8,633 nucleotides of DNA from Bacteroidales bacterium (GTDB lineage Bacteria; Bacteroidota; Bacteroidia; Bacteroidales; JAOZTL01). Below the pieces are notes generated by a model that saw nothing but the letters and a program-made list of their open reading frames with translations, was not told the DNA's origin and made no database searches. This document shows positions 7,119 through 8,633 of this stretch, in pieces. Position numbers and translations under genes: made by a program. Location: contig JAOZTL010000112.1 of assembly GCA_029942205.1 (NCBI GenBank), positions 1-8,633 of the forward strand, written 5' to 3'. Every line of letters begins with the position of its first letter. Position 1 is the stretch's first letter.

Positions 7119-7463
7119 TTACATTTCAGCAAGTAATACGTCTAATTCTTCATTTGCAATATCAATTATTTCTAAAAAATGCTGAACAATAGTTGGATAT
7201 TTTTCAGGAGTTTCTTTCTTTTTACTCATATGCTCAAGTGTTTCTAGCTCAGTAGCAGTGTCTTTCATTCCCATAATATTAAGCGATGATTTTGCTTTGT
7301 GAGCAATTTTATGTAATTCAGACCAATCTTTATTTTCCAAAGAAACGGTCATTCGTTCTTTAAATTCAGGAATTTGATCTTTAAAAAGATTTATCAATTC
7401 AATAATAACTTCGTTATTTCCGTCTGCTAATGTATTGATATAGTTTAAATTTATATGCTTCAT
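7119..7463 (-). CDS. Single-domain HPt histidine phosphotransfer protein
   Basis: Complete 114-residue frame, ATG at 7463-7461, stop TAA at 7121-7119. The protein is all helical with no signal peptide or membrane segment, so it is cytoplasmic. The core HKIAHKAKSSL carries the phospho-accepting histidine, His55, in the HPt pattern HxxKxS. It is preceded by the typical helix (LINLFKDQIPEFKERM) and followed by the matching hairpin helix (TATELETLEHMSKK). The length is normal for a free-standing HPt domain. Known: such proteins relay phosphate between receiver domains of hybrid histidine kinases and response regulators. No kinase or regulator lies in the window, so its partners are encoded elsewhere and cannot be named. 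The gene converges on the peptidase gene and does not share its transcript. A perfect -7-like TATTTTTG on the minus strand (7619-7612) lies about 150 bases upstream, but a -33 element at normal spacing is lacking. Confidence 0.9.
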   Translation of the reverse strand: MKHINLNYINTLADGNNEVIIELINLFKDQIPEFKERMTVSLENKDWSELHKIAHKAKSSLNIMGMKDTATELETLEHMSKKKETPEKYPTIVQHFLEIIDIANEELDVLLAEM

Positions 7464-7885
7464 CTGTTTAAATTGTGTAATTTATTTAAATTTAATTATT
7501 ACTTTTGTAGTGCAATTAGTGCTTTTTAATAAAACTCTCTATATTCAGACTTCGTTTGTTTTGATATTTATTTTTCTGCAAATATTTATACTTGTTCATT
7601 TTTGTTTGCTTCAAAAATAATGCAAGAAAATCTTTTTTTCTGCAATTATTCAATAAAATTTAGGTTTTAAAGAAAAAGACTTTTAATTTTGTTACGTAAT
7701 CAATAAGCTTTAGCCTTTGGTCAAAAAAAAAGTAATATAACACTATAATTTATTATTTTGCATAAAAATAAGCAAATGAATTTTGAATTTACACTTTTGT
7801 TTGGTAATTTAGTGATATGAAATTCGTTTTTTTTTACTTTGACGAATTGTTTAGAAAAGATAAAAAAATAAATAAAATATTAAGT
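7464..7885. other. 422-bp divergent intergenic region
   Basis: This AT-rich stretch lies between the HPt gene (minus) and the last secreted protein (plus). It contains an 11-bp direct repeat TTTTTCTGCAA (7571-7581 and 7635-7645) flanking the candidate minus-strand -7 box CAAAAATA (7612-7619, plus-strand reading), and the plus-strand promoter candidate at 7782-7812. A perfect TAnnTTTG match on the plus strand (TACTTTTG, 7500-7507) lacks a correctly spaced -33 element and is far from any start. I see no small gene or RNA gene. Confidence 0.5.
7782..7812 (+). promoter_or_regulatory. Candidate Bacteroidota promoter for the secreted protein at 7886
   Basis: A full TTTG at 7782-7785 is followed after 19 bases by TAATTTAG (7805-7812), one base off TAnnTTTG. 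Transcription would start near 7819, giving a leader of about 65 bases. The spacing is the family norm, but the DNA is so AT-rich that chance matches are likely. Confidence 0.4.
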
Positions 7886-8633
7886 ATGAAAAATAACTAT
7901 CTATTATTAATTCTCGTTTTATTAGTACAGCCATTATTTCTTTCGTCTCAAAAAATATCACCTATTCAGAAAGTAGGCACATCGATTGCTGATATGAATA
8001 CGAGCTTGGTGAATGTGCAAGTAGCACTAGAATTACAAGGATTTGAGATCTTAGGTGTCTATTCTCCTGCAAAAAAAGAACAGTATGGTGTTATTTCTTA
8101 TACTCGGCAAGATTTAAAAAATATTTGTTTTTCGTCAGGAGCATCAGGTATCTTAGCTTCAGTATTGCGTGTGGCTTTGATAAATACCGATGCAGGTGTG
8201 CGAGTATTGTACCTTAATCCAGAGTATGTTTTTCGGGCATATTTAGGGAGTGCTTTTTCACAATATCAAGCTGATTTGGAGGTGATTACTGCTAGTGCTA
8301 AATTGGCGTTATCATCCATTGGGATTGAATTTTCTAATGCCAATGGTGAAATTTCTGTCGATGAATTACAAAATTATAGTTATAAACCTGGTATGCCTCA
8401 GCTTGACGATGTAATTGTTTTAAAAGAATTTGGTTCATATTCGGAAGCTTTACTAAAAATAAAGTCTGCATTAAGTGCTCGTAAAAAAGGGAACGTGAAA
8501 GTTTATGAGATAGAGAATGCAGAGCAAGAAATAGCTATATTTGGTGTTGCTTTGCTTGATCCGAAAGGCGAATCAGATTTAATTACAGATTTAGGAGATA
8601 ATTTTATTGTAGCTTTGCCTATCGAGTTAATTA
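7886..8633 (+). CDS. Secreted protein of unknown function (3' partial)
   Basis: Open frame of 249 codons from ATG at 7886, with no stop before the right edge. Residues 1-21 form a Sec signal peptide (MKNN, then a leucine-rich core, probable cleavage near LSS|Q). There is no lipobox, so a periplasmic or secreted product is expected. The mature part alternates helix and strand. One unit (about 38-125) has VALELQGFEILGVYSP, RVALINTDAGVRVLYLNPEY and an aromatic-rich end. A second unit starts near VLKEFGSYSEAL (about 181) and runs through KVYEIENAEQEIAIFGVALLDP. The first unit has the general order of a DUF302-type fold (amphipathic helix, QGF, strand, RVA, NPE), but this is weak. I recall similar full-length proteins in Bacteroidota, all annotated as hypothetical. 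It has no recognised catalytic motif and only one cysteine in the visible part. The ATG chosen is the only one giving a signal peptide; it has no Shine-Dalgarno sequence. Confidence 0.85.
   Translation, partial: MKNNYLLLILVLLVQPLFLSSQKISPIQKVGTSIADMNTSLVNVQVALELQGFEILGVYSPAKKEQYGVISYTRQDLKNICFSSGASGILASVLRVALINTDAGVRVLYLNPEYVFRAYLGSAFSQYQADLEVITASAKLALSSIGIEFSNANGEISVDELQNYSYKPGMPQLDDVIVLKEFGSYSEALLKIKSALSARKKGNVKVYEIENAEQEIAIFGVALLDPKGESDLITDLGDNFIVALPIELI

Noticed and set aside
4876..7463. Peptidase and HPt protein as a functional pair
   Set aside because: The genes converge on a shared hairpin, so they are not co-transcribed, and nothing in their functions links them.
7500..7507. Perfect TAnnTTTG match (TACTTTTG) as a plus-strand promoter
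   Set aside because: The nearest TTG lies 24 bases upstream, outside normal spacing, and the next plus-strand start is nearly 380 bases away.

Overview
The window looks like the chromosome of a member of the Bacteroidota. It is very AT-rich (about 30% G+C by eye) and its start codons lack clear Shine-Dalgarno sequences. The candidate promoters fit the Bacteroidota -33/-7 pattern (TTG, about 20 bases, TAnnTTTG) rather than the E. coli one. The protein families present (a PtpA-type prolyl tripeptidyl peptidase and several secreted families I know mainly from this phylum) point the same way. I see no mobile elements, CRISPR arrays, tRNAs or rRNAs.

Left half, minus strand (4039 down to 1): three genes point the same way. 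First is a lipoprotein of unknown function (4039-3143). Seventeen bases later comes a small secreted three-cysteine protein (3125-2700). After a 204-bp gap comes a large ABCG-type ABC transporter whose C-terminus runs off the left edge (2495 to beyond 1). The transporter carries an N-terminal TerB-like helical domain and a degenerate FHA-like domain ahead of its ATPase. This is the most likely place in the window for an undescribed system: an envelope export or sensing cassette. No substrate can be read from the sequence.

Centre: an 836-bp divergent region without a convincing gene (4040-4875) separates the cassette from a complete secreted peptidase gene on the plus strand (4876-7017). The peptidase matches Porphyromonas gingivalis PtpA closely in motif spacing, including both glutamates that bind the substrate N-terminus. 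It would release X-X-Pro tripeptides from peptides in the envelope.

Right part: a strong hairpin (7090-7118) separates the peptidase from a convergent single-domain HPt phosphorelay protein (7463-7119, minus). A 422-bp divergent region follows, then the start of a secreted protein of unknown function (7886 to beyond 8633, plus). The peptidase, the HPt protein and the last gene appear to be separate transcription units with no visible functional link.
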